A stretch of 64,000 bases of DNA from Blautia_A ammoniilytica (GCF_025566965.1 NZ_JAOQJL010000013.1:1-64000); one strand, 5' to 3'. Shown: positions 8,063 to 17,481, counted from the first letter of the stretch. Notes: generated by a model from the sequence alone, not told the origin. A program made the numbers and translations.

Positions 8063-8815
8063 ATGAAAAGAAAACCTTTAGAACCGGGGAAATATTTCTG
8101 CTTTTTTTTCAGTGTGATTTTCATCAGCTGTGTACTTACAGGATGCAGCAGGAGAGATGATCTTTTCCAGGAGGGTTCCCAGGAGATGGCCGGTGAAGAA
8201 GAATTTCAGATCACTGACCAGGAGACTGCAAATACACAGGTTCCTGTTTCGGAGGCAGCCATCACAGAATCTGCTGTACTTTCAGAAGTTTCTCAGGAAC
8301 CGGAAGAGATTTATGTGGATGTTTCTGGTGCTGTGGTCAGTCCGGGAGTATACTGTCTGGATGCAGGCAGCCGGATATTTCAAGCTATAGAAGCAGCAGG
8401 AGGATGCACAACGGAAGCTGCCCCCGTGTGTCTGAATCAGGCAGCAGAGCTTTCAGATGGACAGAAGGTGTACGTTCCTACTGTGCAGGAAGCAGAAGAT
8501 GTGGCAGCTGGAAATGGCGCGGGTGGCAATGCAGGAAATTTATGGGATCTGGGTACACAGTCATCTGTAACAGGACAGACGTCAGAGGGTACAGGACAGG
8601 TATCAGAGGACACCGGTACAGGGAAGGTTAATATTAATACAGCAGACAAAGAGCTGCTGACCACACTGCCTGGTGTGGGAAGTTCCAAGGCAGATGCCAT
8701 CCTTGCATATCGTCAGGATCAGGGAGGATTTTCTTCCATTGAAGAGATCATGAATGTGGAAGGGATCAAGGAAGGTGTTTTTGCCAGGATCAAAGACAGG
8801 ATTTCCGTAGATTAA
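8063..8815 (+). CDS. ComEA-like lipoprotein: SLBB domain plus helix-hairpin-helix
   Basis: The 250-residue product starts with a lipoprotein signal peptide (lipobox LTGC), has a low-complexity acidic linker, an SLBB domain (IYVDVSGAVVSPGVYCLDAG), a Gly/Thr-rich linker, and a C-terminal helix-hairpin-helix pair (KVNINTADKELLTTLPGVG). ComEA binds incoming double-stranded DNA at the cell surface during transformation and hands it to ComEC, which is encoded 3 kb downstream. The start at 8063 has GGGAGGAG about 9 bases upstream; ATG 8045 has no ribosome site. The usual ComEA anchor is a plain membrane helix, so the lipobox is a variation. Domain call is firm; the competence role is by family. Confidence 0.85.
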   Translation: MKRKPLEPGKYFCFFFSVIFISCVLTGCSRRDDLFQEGSQEMAGEEEFQITDQETANTQVPVSEAAITESAVLSEVSQEPEEIYVDVSGAVVSPGVYCLDAGSRIFQAIEAAGGCTTEAAPVCLNQAAELSDGQKVYVPTVQEAEDVAAGNGAGGNAGNLWDLGTQSSVTGQTSEGTGQVSEDTGTGKVNINTADKELLTTLPGVGSSKADAILAYRQDQGGFSSIEEIMNVEGIKEGVFARIKDRISVD

Positions 8816-8869
8816 TATCGTCTGTGTGTAGTTGAGAAGGGATGGCAGGCGAGAATAAGGAGAATATAC

Positions 8870-9559
8870 ATGAGCAGGAAAGTATTGGTAGTAGATGATG
8901 AAAAGCTGATCGTCAAGGGTATCCGCTTCAGCCTGGAACAGGACGGTATGGAAGTGGACTGCGCCTATGATGGTGAGGAAGCTGTAGAGAAGGCCAAGGA
9001 AAAGAAATACGATATCATTCTTTTAGACCTGATGCTTCCAAAGATGGACGGACTTGAGGTTTGCCAGCAGATCCGGGAATTTTCAAATGTTCCGATTGTG
9101 ATGCTTACAGCAAAAGGAGAGGACATGGATAAGATCCTGGGACTGGAGTATGGTGCTGATGATTACATTACAAAGCCGTTTAACATTCTTGAGGTGAAGG
9201 CCAGGATCAAAGCAATTATGCGAAGAGCAGGCAGCAATCATGAAGAAAAAGAAAAGGCAAAGACCATTGAGGTGGGAGAACTTAAGATGGACTGCGAAAG
9301 CCGCCGGGTATTTATTGCCGGCCGTGAGATCAACCTTACAGCAAAGGAATTCGATGTTCTGGAGCTTCTGGTATTTAATCCCAACAAGGTTTACAGCCGT
9401 GAGAACCTTCTGAATATTGTTTGGGGATACGAGTATCCTGGAGATGTGCGTACTGTCGATGTACATATCCGTCGTCTTAGAGAGAAGATTGAGGCAAATC
9501 CCAGTGAGCCGAAATACGTACACACCAAATGGGGTGTGGGTTATTACTTCCAGGCTTAA
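8870..9559 (+). CDS. OmpR/PhoB-family response regulator
   Basis: A 229-residue two-domain regulator. The receiver has the DD pair at residues 9-10, the phospho-acceptor Asp at 53 (LLDLMLP) and the conserved Lys in TKPF. It is followed by a winged-helix DNA-binding domain (LTAKEFDVLELL, VDVHIRRLREKIE, VHTKWGVGYYF). It resembles WalR/PhoP/MtrA-type regulators. It lies 3 bases before its histidine kinase gene, and a GerMN lipoprotein follows, an arrangement that recalls the actinobacterial MtrA-MtrB-LpqB system. Target genes unknown; cell-envelope control is likely by analogy. Confidence 0.93.
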   Translation: MSRKVLVVDDEKLIVKGIRFSLEQDGMEVDCAYDGEEAVEKAKEKKYDIILLDLMLPKMDGLEVCQQIREFSNVPIVMLTAKGEDMDKILGLEYGADDYITKPFNILEVKARIKAIMRRAGSNHEEKEKAKTIEVGELKMDCESRRVFIAGREINLTAKEFDVLELLVFNPNKVYSRENLLNIVWGYEYPGDVRTVDVHIRRLREKIEANPSEPKYVHTKWGVGYYFQA

Positions 9560-9562
9560 GCT

Positions 9563-10990
9563 ATGATCAACAAGCCAAAGACAAGCTTTTTTAAAAGCCT
9601 GCGCTTTCGTATCCTGATCATCCTGATCATTCTGGGAATCGTGCCAAGTGTTATAGTTACACAGATTGTGATCAATACCTATGCGGATCGGGCCATTGCT
9701 CTCCGTACTGAGAATGTGAAGAATCAATGTGACATTTTGTGCAACCTGTTAATCAAAGAGAATTATATTAATGACTCCAGCTCGCAGGTAGTGAACAGCA
9801 AGCTGGAGTTGTTGTCTAATGTATATAGCGGCAGACTTTTGCTGGTTGACAGGGATTACAGGATCGTAAAGGATACGTATGGCATAGATGAAGGGAAGAC
9901 ATTGCTTTCATCCATGGTCATCCGTTGCTTTAAAGGGGATGAAGTCAGCTGGTATAATCGTAAGAACCGGTCGATAGAGATGGTTGTTCCGGTAAAAAGT
10001 CCTGAAGTGAAGCAGCTGCAAGGGGTACTTCTGGTAAGCGTTTCAGCCAATGAGATCGCTTCTACCATTGATGAGCTGGAGCAGAGGGAGATCCTGATCA
10101 TCGGGTTCATAGTAGCACTGGCCATTTTGCTTGGTTATGTACTTTCCACTATTCTTGTAAAACCTTTTGCCAGGATCACCAAATCTATAGAAGATCTGAC
10201 AGACGGATATCAGAATGATGAGATCTCCGTTCCGGATTATACAGAGACAAAGCTGATCACAGATGCATTTAACAAGATGCTGGCAAGGATGAAGATCCTG
10301 GATGAGTCCAGAAATGAATTTGTATCCAATGTGTCCCATGAGTTAAAGACACCTTTAACTTCCATGAAGGTGCTGGCTGATTCCCTTGTAGGGCAAAGCG
10401 GTGTGCCAGAAGAACTTTACCAGGAGTTTATGGGGGATATTACTGCGGAGATTGATAGGGAGAATAAGATCATCACAGATCTTCTTTCCCTTGTAAAGAT
10501 GGACAAAAAGGCAGCAGATGTAAATATTTCCCATATGGATATCAATCAGTTACTGGAGGATATCCTGAAGAGGCTTCGGCCCATTGCAGACAGACGTAAT
10601 ATTGACCTGATCCTTGATTGCTTCAGGCCAGTAGAAGCTGATGTGGATGAAGTGAAATTCACTTTGGCAGTGACCAATCTTGTGGAAAATGGCATCAAAT
10701 ATAATGTGGATGACGGATGGGTAAGGGTAACGCTGGACGCAGACCATAAATATTTTTATGTGACAGTGGCAGATTCCGGCATGGGCATTCCTGAGGATAG
10801 CATTGACCGTATTTTTGAAAGGTTCTATCGTGTGGACAAGTCCCATTCCAGGGAGATTGGCGGTACAGGTCTTGGACTTGCCATTACAAGAAGTGCCATA
10901 GCCATGCATCATGGCACCATTAAGGTATTCAGCAAAGAGGGAGAAGGAACTACCTTTACCGTTCGTATCCCGTTGTCATATATTCCTTAG
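9563..10990 (+). CDS. Membrane sensor histidine kinase (WalK/MtrB-like)
   Basis: A 475-residue kinase with two membrane helices (about residues 17-40 and 177-198) enclosing an extracytoplasmic sensor of about 135 residues, then HAMP (199-250), a HisKA domain with the phospho-acceptor His 259 in NVSHELKTPL, and a HATPase domain with N-box LVENGIKYN, G1 DSGMGIP and G2 GGTGLGLAI. It should phosphorylate the response regulator encoded 3 bases upstream. No PAS domain is seen between HAMP and HisKA, unlike WalK. The next gene starts 10 bases downstream. Confidence 0.93.
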   Translation: MINKPKTSFFKSLRFRILIILIILGIVPSVIVTQIVINTYADRAIALRTENVKNQCDILCNLLIKENYINDSSSQVVNSKLELLSNVYSGRLLLVDRDYRIVKDTYGIDEGKTLLSSMVIRCFKGDEVSWYNRKNRSIEMVVPVKSPEVKQLQGVLLVSVSANEIASTIDELEQREILIIGFIVALAILLGYVLSTILVKPFARITKSIEDLTDGYQNDEISVPDYTETKLITDAFNKMLARMKILDESRNEFVSNVSHELKTPLTSMKVLADSLVGQSGVPEELYQEFMGDITAEIDRENKIITDLLSLVKMDKKAADVNISHMDINQLLEDILKRLRPIADRRNIDLILDCFRPVEADVDEVKFTLAVTNLVENGIKYNVDDGWVRVTLDADHKYFYVTVADSGMGIPEDSIDRIFERFYRVDKSHSREIGGTGLGLAITRSAIAMHHGTIKVFSKEGEGTTFTVRIPLSYIP

Positions 10991-11000
10991 GAGGCACCAG

Positions 11001-11939
11001 ATGAAAAAGTTACTTATATTGCTGCTGAGTGTGGCGCTGATTGCAGGAGTTCTTGGCGGTTGCGCTGATACAGGACAGTCTGGCCTTAAGGACAGCGGAG
11101 GCAATCAATATTATTTTTACTATACAAATCAGGAAGAAACAAAGCTGCAGAGAGAAAGTTATGTGCCTGAGAAGGAAAGTCCCCAGGATATGATCGATGA
11201 GCTGGAGCAGAAGCTGAATGACAGAGAAACCAGTGGAGATTATCAGGCGCTTTTCCCAAAAGAAGTACAGATACAGTCCTGTGTGCTGGACGATACATCC
11301 CTGCTTGTTTATTTTAATAGTGGATATACCAGTATGGGAAGTACCAGGGAGATTCTGGTACGGGCTGGAGTTGTACGAAGCTTTCTTCAGGTTCCGGGGA
11401 TTTCCGGTGTGAAATTCTATGTAGGAAATACAGAGCTTACAGATTCTAAAGGAAATCCAATAGGCACCATGGATAATTCCAGTTTTGTGGAACTGTGGGG
11501 TGATGATCGGGATGCTTACCGGTATGATACTTTTACCTTGTATTTTACTGACAGCACAGGGGAAAAACTGGTTGAGGAAGAAAGAAGCGTTTATTATAAG
11601 CGAAGTCTTCCAAGGGAACGGGTGATCCTGGAGCAGCTGATCAAGGGGCCTATGGAAAAAGGACATTATCCTACTCTTCCGGAGAATACAGAGGTTATGT
11701 CTGTAACAACTTCTGATCGTGTATGTTATGTGAACTTCAGCCAGGCGTTTTCTGATGCAGCTCTTGATATTCCGGAGAAAACAATTATTTATTCGGTAGT
11801 TAATTCCGTACTGGCTGCTGTGGATGCAGACAAAGTTCAGATCAGCCTGAACGGACAGGATGATGTAAGCTTTGGAGAGAATACCTCTCTTTATAATTTC
11901 TTTGGCTGGAATACTGATTTGATCCAGGACAAAGAGTAA
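11001..11939 (+). CDS. GerMN-domain lipoprotein
   Basis: A 312-residue lipoprotein (signal peptide MKKLLILLLSVALIAG, lipobox LGGC) with two similar halves of the GerMN type. The first centres on DDTSLLVYFNSGYTSMGS and the second on SDRVCYVNFSQAFSDA, each preceded by a helix ending in LVRAG- or EQLIKGP-like segments. GerMN domains occur in spore-germination GerM and in LpqB, which acts with the MtrAB two-component system. Here the gene directly follows a two-component pair, so a partner role for the kinase is reasonable. ATG 11001 has TAGGAGG 5 bases upstream; the longer frame from 10911 is inside the kinase gene. Confidence 0.8.
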   Translation: MKKLLILLLSVALIAGVLGGCADTGQSGLKDSGGNQYYFYYTNQEETKLQRESYVPEKESPQDMIDELEQKLNDRETSGDYQALFPKEVQIQSCVLDDTSLLVYFNSGYTSMGSTREILVRAGVVRSFLQVPGISGVKFYVGNTELTDSKGNPIGTMDNSSFVELWGDDRDAYRYDTFTLYFTDSTGEKLVEEERSVYYKRSLPRERVILEQLIKGPMEKGHYPTLPENTEVMSVTTSDRVCYVNFSQAFSDAALDIPEKTIIYSVVNSVLAAVDADKVQISLNGQDDVSFGENTSLYNFFGWNTDLIQDKE

Positions 11940-11950
11940 GGAGGAAATGG

Positions 11951-14416
11951 ATGGCAAGACGACCCTTATGTCTTGCGTGCCTTCTCCTGATGTTGGCGAT
12001 GGCCATGGCAGATTTGCTGGGGATGCCCCTGATCAGGGGGAATCCTCTGCCGAAATCTGTTTCAGAATATTTAAAAAAGCATCCGGGGACCACCATCTGC
12101 GGGGAGGTGGAACGGTGCGCAGAAAGTGAAAATTCAAAATCAGTCTATCTTAAAAATGTCTATTTTATCTATCAATCTAAGAAAATTCCAATAAAAAATG
12201 TAAGAGTTTTTTTGAAAAATCAGGAAACATTTTCTAAAGCCAAGTCTGTGGCGAATGTCAGATCCTCTGTAAAGGGACGAAGTTCTGTGAATGCAGATAA
12301 GGGTTTGGGGGATAAGTGTGGAGTATCTGTGGATACAGATAAGGATGTCCTGTATAAAGGGATGATGGTTCGTGTAAAAGGAAGGCTGGAAGAAATCCAG
12401 GGCAAACGAAATCCTGGAGAGTTTGACAGCCGTCAGTATTATGCATGCCAGCATATCTATTATGTGATGAAGAAAGCTGTGATCAAGGAAAAATCATCCA
12501 GTTATTCTGTTTATGGACAATTTCTGGTGGATCTGCAGCAGTATCTGGGGGATATTTTGTGCCAGGCCGCAGGAAAAGAAGGAGAAGTATTAAAGGCCAT
12601 TGTGCTGGGGGATAAAACCGGTTTGGAGGATGAAACAAAGCTGCGCTACCAAATGGGCGGGATACTGCATATACTGGCGATTTCGGGACTCCATATCAGT
12701 ATTATCGGCATGGGCTTTTACCGGTTTTTGAAAAAATGTTATCTGGGAAACTGGACTGCCGGTATGATCGCCTTGGTTTTTATGATCCAGTATGGGATGA
12801 TGACAGGAGGCAGCGTGTCTGTTATGCGGGCTGTGTGCATGTTTCTCATGGCTGCAGGGGCGAGGATTCTTGGCAGGATCTATGATCTGCCTACAGCACT
12901 GGTTGCATCTGCAGTACTGATCCTTCTGGAATCGCCGGCTTATTTGTACAGCAGCGGTTTTCTTCTTTCCTTTTCTGCAGTGTTCGGGGCAGGGATCATT
13001 TATCCTTATCTGGAAAAGAAGGCAGACAAAAGGGGAAAGAAAGAAAACAGAAAAACAGAAAATAGAAAGACGGTAAACAGAAAGGTAAAAGCAGTCTGCA
13101 AAAAGGGAACGGCCATGTTTCTGGCCTCGCTGGGAGTGCAGTTGACTATGCTTCCGGTGAGCCTTTATTTCTTTGGGGAGGTTTCTGTGGCTGGATTGAT
13201 GTTGAACCTGTTAGTGATTCCGTCAGTAGCGGTGGTTCTGGTCAGTGGTCTTGCAGGAATGCTGGTGGGCTGTTTCTGGATGACAGGCGCCAAAATACTG
13301 ATTTTCCCTGGAAAATTCCTGTTATGGCTTTATGAAATGCTATGTGGTGCAGCAGGCAGTCTGTCTATAGGAAATCTAAGAATTCCTGTTACCTGGGTTG
13401 CAGGCCAGCCAAAGCTGTGGCAGATTGGCTTGTATTATATGATCCTGGGAACAATCCTTTTCTTATATTCACAGAAAAGCAAATGGCGAACCGGATCTAA
13501 AGAAAAATATGAAGAAATGCCACTGAGAATGATAAAAATTTCAGGAATAGTTTACCGGATAGCTTCGGCAGCAGGAATAGTGGTCAGTCTCCTGGTGATC
13601 CGAGTCTGGCCCTCAGCCTACCTGCAGATCACTTGTCTGGATGTGGGGCAGGGAGATGGAATTGCGATCCAGACGCCGGAAGGGAAAAACTATCTGATTG
13701 ATGGAGGAAGCAGCAGTAAAACCAGTACTGGCAGATATCAGATGCTTCCTTTTTTGAAGTCAAGGGGAATCAGTCGGATTGATGGGATTTTTATATCTCA
13801 TGTTGATGAGGATCATATCAGCGGAGTTCGGGAAATCCTGGAATTGCAGGCACAGGGGCTGACTTCGGTATATGTAAGCAGTCTGTATCTGCCTAAATGG
13901 CAGGATCCTCCGGAAAACTGGAATAATCTGGAGAAACTGGGCAGACAGGCAGGCACCCAGATCCATACTGTAAAGAGAGGAGATATTCTCCAGTCCGGGA
14001 AAATGAAGCTTTGTTTCCTGGCACCGGAAGATGGGGCAAAAGGAGAAAACGTAAATGAGGATGGCATGGTGATACAGCTTGAATATGCAAAATTTTCCGG
14101 CCTTTTTACAGGTGATATCGGTGAAAAAACAGAAAAAGAGCTGCTTCCATATCTGAAGGATGTGGATTTTCTGAAGGTAGGGCATCATGGATCAAAATAT
14201 TCTACCAGCAGTGTTTTTTTGGAAAAGATAAAACCTGAAAATGGAGTGATTTCCTGCTCAGAAACAAATACTTATGGACACCCTTCGTCGGAAACGATCC
14301 AGCGTCTGAGAGAGCATGGATGTGAGGTGGCATATACCATGATAAGCGGTGCAGTGACTGTGTACACAGATGGGAAACATGTGAAAATGGAAGGTTTTTT
14401 AAGTAGCGAGTTATAG
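11951..14416 (+). CDS. comEC: ComEC/Rec2 DNA uptake channel protein
   Basis: An 821-residue polytopic protein with the full ComEC layout: N-terminal helices and an OB-like DUF4131 region (up to about residue 175), the Competence membrane domain (GGILHILAISGLHISIIGMG followed by many helices), and a C-terminal metallo-beta-lactamase domain (DVGQGDGIAIQTPEGKNYLI, HVDEDHISG, VGHHGS). ComEC carries single-stranded DNA across the membrane; the beta-lactamase-like domain is thought to degrade one strand. A Lys/Asn-rich insert of about 20 residues (RGKKENRKTENRKTVNRKV) sits in a cytoplasmic loop. RBS AGGAGG lies 6 bases before ATG 11951. It ends the run starting with the response regulator. Confidence 0.92.
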   Translation: MARRPLCLACLLLMLAMAMADLLGMPLIRGNPLPKSVSEYLKKHPGTTICGEVERCAESENSKSVYLKNVYFIYQSKKIPIKNVRVFLKNQETFSKAKSVANVRSSVKGRSSVNADKGLGDKCGVSVDTDKDVLYKGMMVRVKGRLEEIQGKRNPGEFDSRQYYACQHIYYVMKKAVIKEKSSSYSVYGQFLVDLQQYLGDILCQAAGKEGEVLKAIVLGDKTGLEDETKLRYQMGGILHILAISGLHISIIGMGFYRFLKKCYLGNWTAGMIALVFMIQYGMMTGGSVSVMRAVCMFLMAAGARILGRIYDLPTALVASAVLILLESPAYLYSSGFLLSFSAVFGAGIIYPYLEKKADKRGKKENRKTENRKTVNRKVKAVCKKGTAMFLASLGVQLTMLPVSLYFFGEVSVAGLMLNLLVIPSVAVVLVSGLAGMLVGCFWMTGAKILIFPGKFLLWLYEMLCGAAGSLSIGNLRIPVTWVAGQPKLWQIGLYYMILGTILFLYSQKSKWRTGSKEKYEEMPLRMIKISGIVYRIASAAGIVVSLLVIRVWPSAYLQITCLDVGQGDGIAIQTPEGKNYLIDGGSSSKTSTGRYQMLPFLKSRGISRIDGIFISHVDEDHISGVREILELQAQGLTSVYVSSLYLPKWQDPPENWNNLEKLGRQAGTQIHTVKRGDILQSGKMKLCFLAPEDGAKGENVNEDGMVIQLEYAKFSGLFTGDIGEKTEKELLPYLKDVDFLKVGHHGSKYSTSSVFLEKIKPENGVISCSETNTYGHPSSETIQRLREHGCEVAYTMISGAVTVYTDGKHVKMEGFLSSEL

Positions 14417-14426
14417 CTGCCACTCC

Positions 14427-14455
14427 TTGTTTTTGCCAACAGGATATATTATAAT
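14427..14455 (+). promoter_or_regulatory. Promoter of the parA gene
   Basis: TTGTTT at 14427-14432 and a perfect TATAAT at 14450-14455 are 17 bp apart, directly after the comEC stop. Its position makes the upstream candidate parA start (14427) impossible for the main transcript and supports the start at 14508. Confidence 0.65.
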
Positions 14456-14507
14456 GCTTTCAAAGGCCGGTGGTGTCCGGCATACAAAAGAGGGAAGAGG
14501 GGCGGCC

Positions 14508-15299
14508 ATGAAGAAAACAGTTACCATATGTTTTACCAACAACAAAGGAGGAAGCGGCAAATCCACCACATGCTCCAATGTGGGAGCAGCAATGGCACGG
14601 GCAGGAAAAAAGGTACTGCTGGTGGACGGAGACATGCAGCTGAATCTGTCCCTGTCCTTTTTCTCAGAGGAAAAAGTACTGGAAATGGCAGCAGGGGAGA
14701 TGAATCTGTACCATGCTATTGGGGGGCAGAAGGATCTGACAGATTATATTGTGCATACCCCATATGAGGGGTTGGATCTGATCCCTTCTTCTACCCAGAT
14801 GAGTTCCATTGAGTATGAGCTTTTTACAAAATGGCAGAGGGAATTTATCCTGAAAAAATGTTTGCAGAAGATCAAAGCAGCAGGAACTTATGATTATATC
14901 CTGATAGATGCACCACCTACACTGGGAGGCTGGGTGATGAATATTTTGTGTGCTTCAGACCGGGTGCTTGTACCGGTAGAGGCAAGCCCGTGGGGGATGT
15001 TTGGACTGGCCAATATGTTTGATTTTCTGGATGAAGTAAAGGAGATCGCACCGGAGCTTCAGGTGCTGGGGATCGTGATCACCAAGGCAGACACAAGAAA
15101 AGCATATTTTAAACAGACGCTGGAGACCTTAAAGGATATGGACGGGATCCGGCTGTTGGATTCTGTGATCCGGGTGGACAGCTCCATTGAGTGGGCGCAG
15201 GATGCCAGTGCCCCGGTGGTAGAGTTTAAGAAAAGCAGCAGAAGTGCAAAAGAATATACAGAACTTGCAGAGGAGGTAATGGATCGTGTCAGTAGGTAA
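14508..15299 (+). CDS. ParA/Soj-family ATPase (orphan)
   Basis: A 263-residue ParA-type Walker ATPase: deviant Walker A NNKGGSGKST near the N-terminus, VLLVDGDMQ (Walker A'), and Walker B YDYILIDAPP. It has no N-terminal helix-turn-helix, so it is the Soj/chromosomal size class. There is no parB or parS nearby; instead it overlaps by 14 nt a small Ala/Lys-rich protein gene. The first Met after the promoter with conserved sequence is at 14508; the ribosome site there is weak (AGAGGGGCGG). It may position a protein or DNA cargo rather than segregate the chromosome. ParA family is firm; cargo unknown. Confidence 0.88.
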   Translation: MKKTVTICFTNNKGGSGKSTTCSNVGAAMARAGKKVLLVDGDMQLNLSLSFFSEEKVLEMAAGEMNLYHAIGGQKDLTDYIVHTPYEGLDLIPSSTQMSSIEYELFTKWQREFILKKCLQKIKAAGTYDYILIDAPPTLGGWVMNILCASDRVLVPVEASPWGMFGLANMFDFLDEVKEIAPELQVLGIVITKADTRKAYFKQTLETLKDMDGIRLLDSVIRVDSSIEWAQDASAPVVEFKKSSRSAKEYTELAEEVMDRVSR

Positions 15300-15561
15300 A
15301 GCAAGCATTCAAAGGGCAGCAGCTAAAAACACAGCTGAAGCAAAAACAACAAAAGCAGCAACAAAAACAGCAAATAAAACAGCAGCCGGGAAAACAACAG
15401 GGCGAGCTGCTGCAAAGGCAGCACCAAAGGAAGTAACACAGTCTGTGGTAACGCCTATGGATTCCCAGGAAATACAATTAAAATTTCTTTCAGGCAACAG
15501 GCCGGCAGAAGAGGGAAAGCCTGTAAAGATCGCAGAGGACCTGCCGGTTTATCTGCTCTGA
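15286..15561 (+). CDS. Small Ala/Lys-rich protein, partner of ParA
   Basis: A 91-residue protein with a low-complexity, strongly basic N-terminal half made of A/K/T (KAATKTANKTAAGKTTGRAA), resembling histone H1-like or DNA-binding tails, then a more ordered C-terminal half (SQEIQLKFLSGNRPAEEG) ending in LPVYLL. It starts with GTG at 15286, 9 bases after AGGAGG, inside the end of parA, so translation is coupled. I do not recognise the family. Basic tails are common in DNA- or ParA-binding partners, so it may be the adaptor that activates the ATPase. The 198 bases after it hold no gene, only an inverted repeat (TTCAAAAAG at 15682 and CTTTTTGAA at 15712). Confidence 0.7.
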   Translation: MSVGKASIQRAAAKNTAEAKTTKAATKTANKTAAGKTTGRAAAKAAPKEVTQSVVTPMDSQEIQLKFLSGNRPAEEGKPVKIAEDLPVYLL

Positions 15562-15759
15562 TAATAATTTGGGTTAATATAGCTTTTTACAATATAAACA
15601 GTCTCAGATTTTTTGAGAATCCTGTGGCATGATGTATTCAGAATATCCTGCTCTGGAAAGAGAAAAATCAAAAAAGTGATATTCAAAAAGAAAATAATTT
15701 ATAGCATTTGTCTTTTTGAAATCCTAAAATGATTTTATCAAAAAGGAGGTTCTGTTTAT

Positions 15760-17424
15760 ATGAAGAAAAGAATAATCGCAGTGGCTGCATTACTGGCCTG
15801 CTCCACACTTTTGGGAAGTGTTCATGTGTATGCAGAGGAAAATGAAAAGAATATTGTTGAAACAGCATACGGAAAAGTTCAAGGTATCAACAGTACGGAT
15901 GAAACTTATGAGAATGTTGTAGAGTTTCGTGGAATTCCCTATGCAGCACCGCCGGTGGGTGATTTGCGCTGGAAAGCACCTGTAGATCCGGAAAAATGGG
16001 ATGATGTACTTGTGTGCGACACTTACAAAGATATTCCTATGCAGGTATTGGGTGGAGCAGAGGTGGAACCATATAAATCGGATATTTATTACGATGGAGT
16101 TCCTGAAATGAGTGAAGACTGTCTGTATCTGAATGTAATGACAACAGAAGATTCACTTTCTTCTACAGAAAAGAAACCGGTATATGTCTGGTTCCATGGA
16201 GGTGGACTGAACAGCTGCTATACCTTTGAGCCGGAAGGAAACGGAGAAGCTTTTGCAAAGAATGGAATTGTTGTGGTAACAGTGGAACAGCGTCTTGGCG
16301 TCTTTGGGTATCTGTCATTGCCACAGCTTACTGAGGAACAGGGGCAGAGCGGAAATTATGGTCTGATGGACCAGATTAAAGCAATGGAATGGATCAAAGA
16401 GAATATAGCTAACTTTGGTGGAGACCCTGAGAATATAACTGTTGGCGGACAATCCGGCGGTACCACGAAGGCAATGGCAATGACTGCTTCTCCTAAAATG
16501 GATGTGAAAGTTGATAAATTGATCCTGGAAAGCGGCTTAAAGTACAATATGGAATTCCAGACTCAGGAAAGTGCTGAAGAAACAGGAACTGCATATCTGG
16601 GAGATCTGGGGCTTGATGAAAGTGCCACACTTGAGGATCTGAGAAACGTGGATGCTGAAAAACTGATCGACAGTACTAGCTCCAATTATCCGGGAAGCAT
16701 GAATCTGGATGGTTTGTATGTCACCTATGAAAACATTCAGGATTCTATTAATGACGGAGCTTTTGATGAGGTTTCTATATTGTCCGGAACAAATCTTGGC
16801 GAGGGAAGCTATCCGAAGGTATCCACAGCAGATGATTTCTATGCTCAATATAAAGAAGCTCTTGGTGATTTGTATGACCAGTACGATTTTGAAAATCTGG
16901 TAAAAGTTGATGACAGTACAGCTGCTATGATCAGCCGTCAGTTAGGAACTTATGGTCTTGGCACAAATGTTAGCAGAAGCCTTATGGTTAATCGACTGTA
17001 CGGAAAAATGATGTCAGAAAGAACAGATGGAAAAGTTGCAAACTATACATACTTATTCAGCCACGCTACACCTGAGAGCATTACAGATTTAGGAACGGAC
17101 AGAGGCTGGGCTAACCAGTGGGCATGGCATACAGGTGAAATGTGGTATGCGTTTAATTCTCTGCGTGAGGGTGTTCCGGCGGTAAGACAGTGGACTGACT
17201 GGGATTATGAGCTGGCAGAAAAAATGAATCAGTATTGGTCAAACTTTATCAAAACCGGAGATCCGAATGGAGACGGACTTGCATACTGGCCAGTGGCAGA
17301 TGAAAATATGGGATATATTCAGTTAGGAGATGGAATCAGTACACATGAAGATGAACTGACAGATCTGGAAAAACTGATGATGGATTATACAACCAGCTAT
17401 TTCAATTTTCCTGCAGCTGAATAA
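15760..17424 (+). CDS. Secreted type-B carboxylesterase
   Basis: A 554-residue esterase with a signal peptide (MKKRIIAVAALLACSTLLG, cut near VYAEE). It has the family signatures EDCLYLNV and the nucleophile elbow GGQSGG with Ser 232 (the usual form is GESAG, so the Gln and the second Gly are variants), an oxyanion stretch WFHGGGL, and the catalytic His 457 in WAWHTGEMWY. Such enzymes hydrolyse carboxylic esters, for example acyl groups on sugars, drugs or diet compounds; here outside the membrane. The acid of the triad may be the Glu in GTNLGEGSY. Strong GGAGG before ATG. Monocistronic, closed by a strong terminator. Substrate unknown. Confidence 0.9.
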   Translation: MKKRIIAVAALLACSTLLGSVHVYAEENEKNIVETAYGKVQGINSTDETYENVVEFRGIPYAAPPVGDLRWKAPVDPEKWDDVLVCDTYKDIPMQVLGGAEVEPYKSDIYYDGVPEMSEDCLYLNVMTTEDSLSSTEKKPVYVWFHGGGLNSCYTFEPEGNGEAFAKNGIVVVTVEQRLGVFGYLSLPQLTEEQGQSGNYGLMDQIKAMEWIKENIANFGGDPENITVGGQSGGTTKAMAMTASPKMDVKVDKLILESGLKYNMEFQTQESAEETGTAYLGDLGLDESATLEDLRNVDAEKLIDSTSSNYPGSMNLDGLYVTYENIQDSINDGAFDEVSILSGTNLGEGSYPKVSTADDFYAQYKEALGDLYDQYDFENLVKVDDSTAAMISRQLGTYGLGTNVSRSLMVNRLYGKMMSERTDGKVANYTYLFSHATPESITDLGTDRGWANQWAWHTGEMWYAFNSLREGVPAVRQWTDWDYELAEKMNQYWSNFIKTGDPNGDGLAYWPVADENMGYIQLGDGISTHEDELTDLEKLMMDYTTSYFNFPAAE

Positions 17425-17481
17425 TAATAAACAGACTATTACTCACAAGTAAGGGCTGCCGGAAAGCAGGCAGTTCTAAAA

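Noticed and set aside
11010..11957. A 315-codon minus-strand frame opposite the GerMN lipoprotein gene
   Set aside because: No family features or ribosome site; the plus-strand gene has signal peptide, lipobox and operon context.
14427..14507. Longer N-terminus for ParA
   Set aside because: A good promoter (14427-14455) lies inside that extension, and the ParA fold begins at the later methionine.
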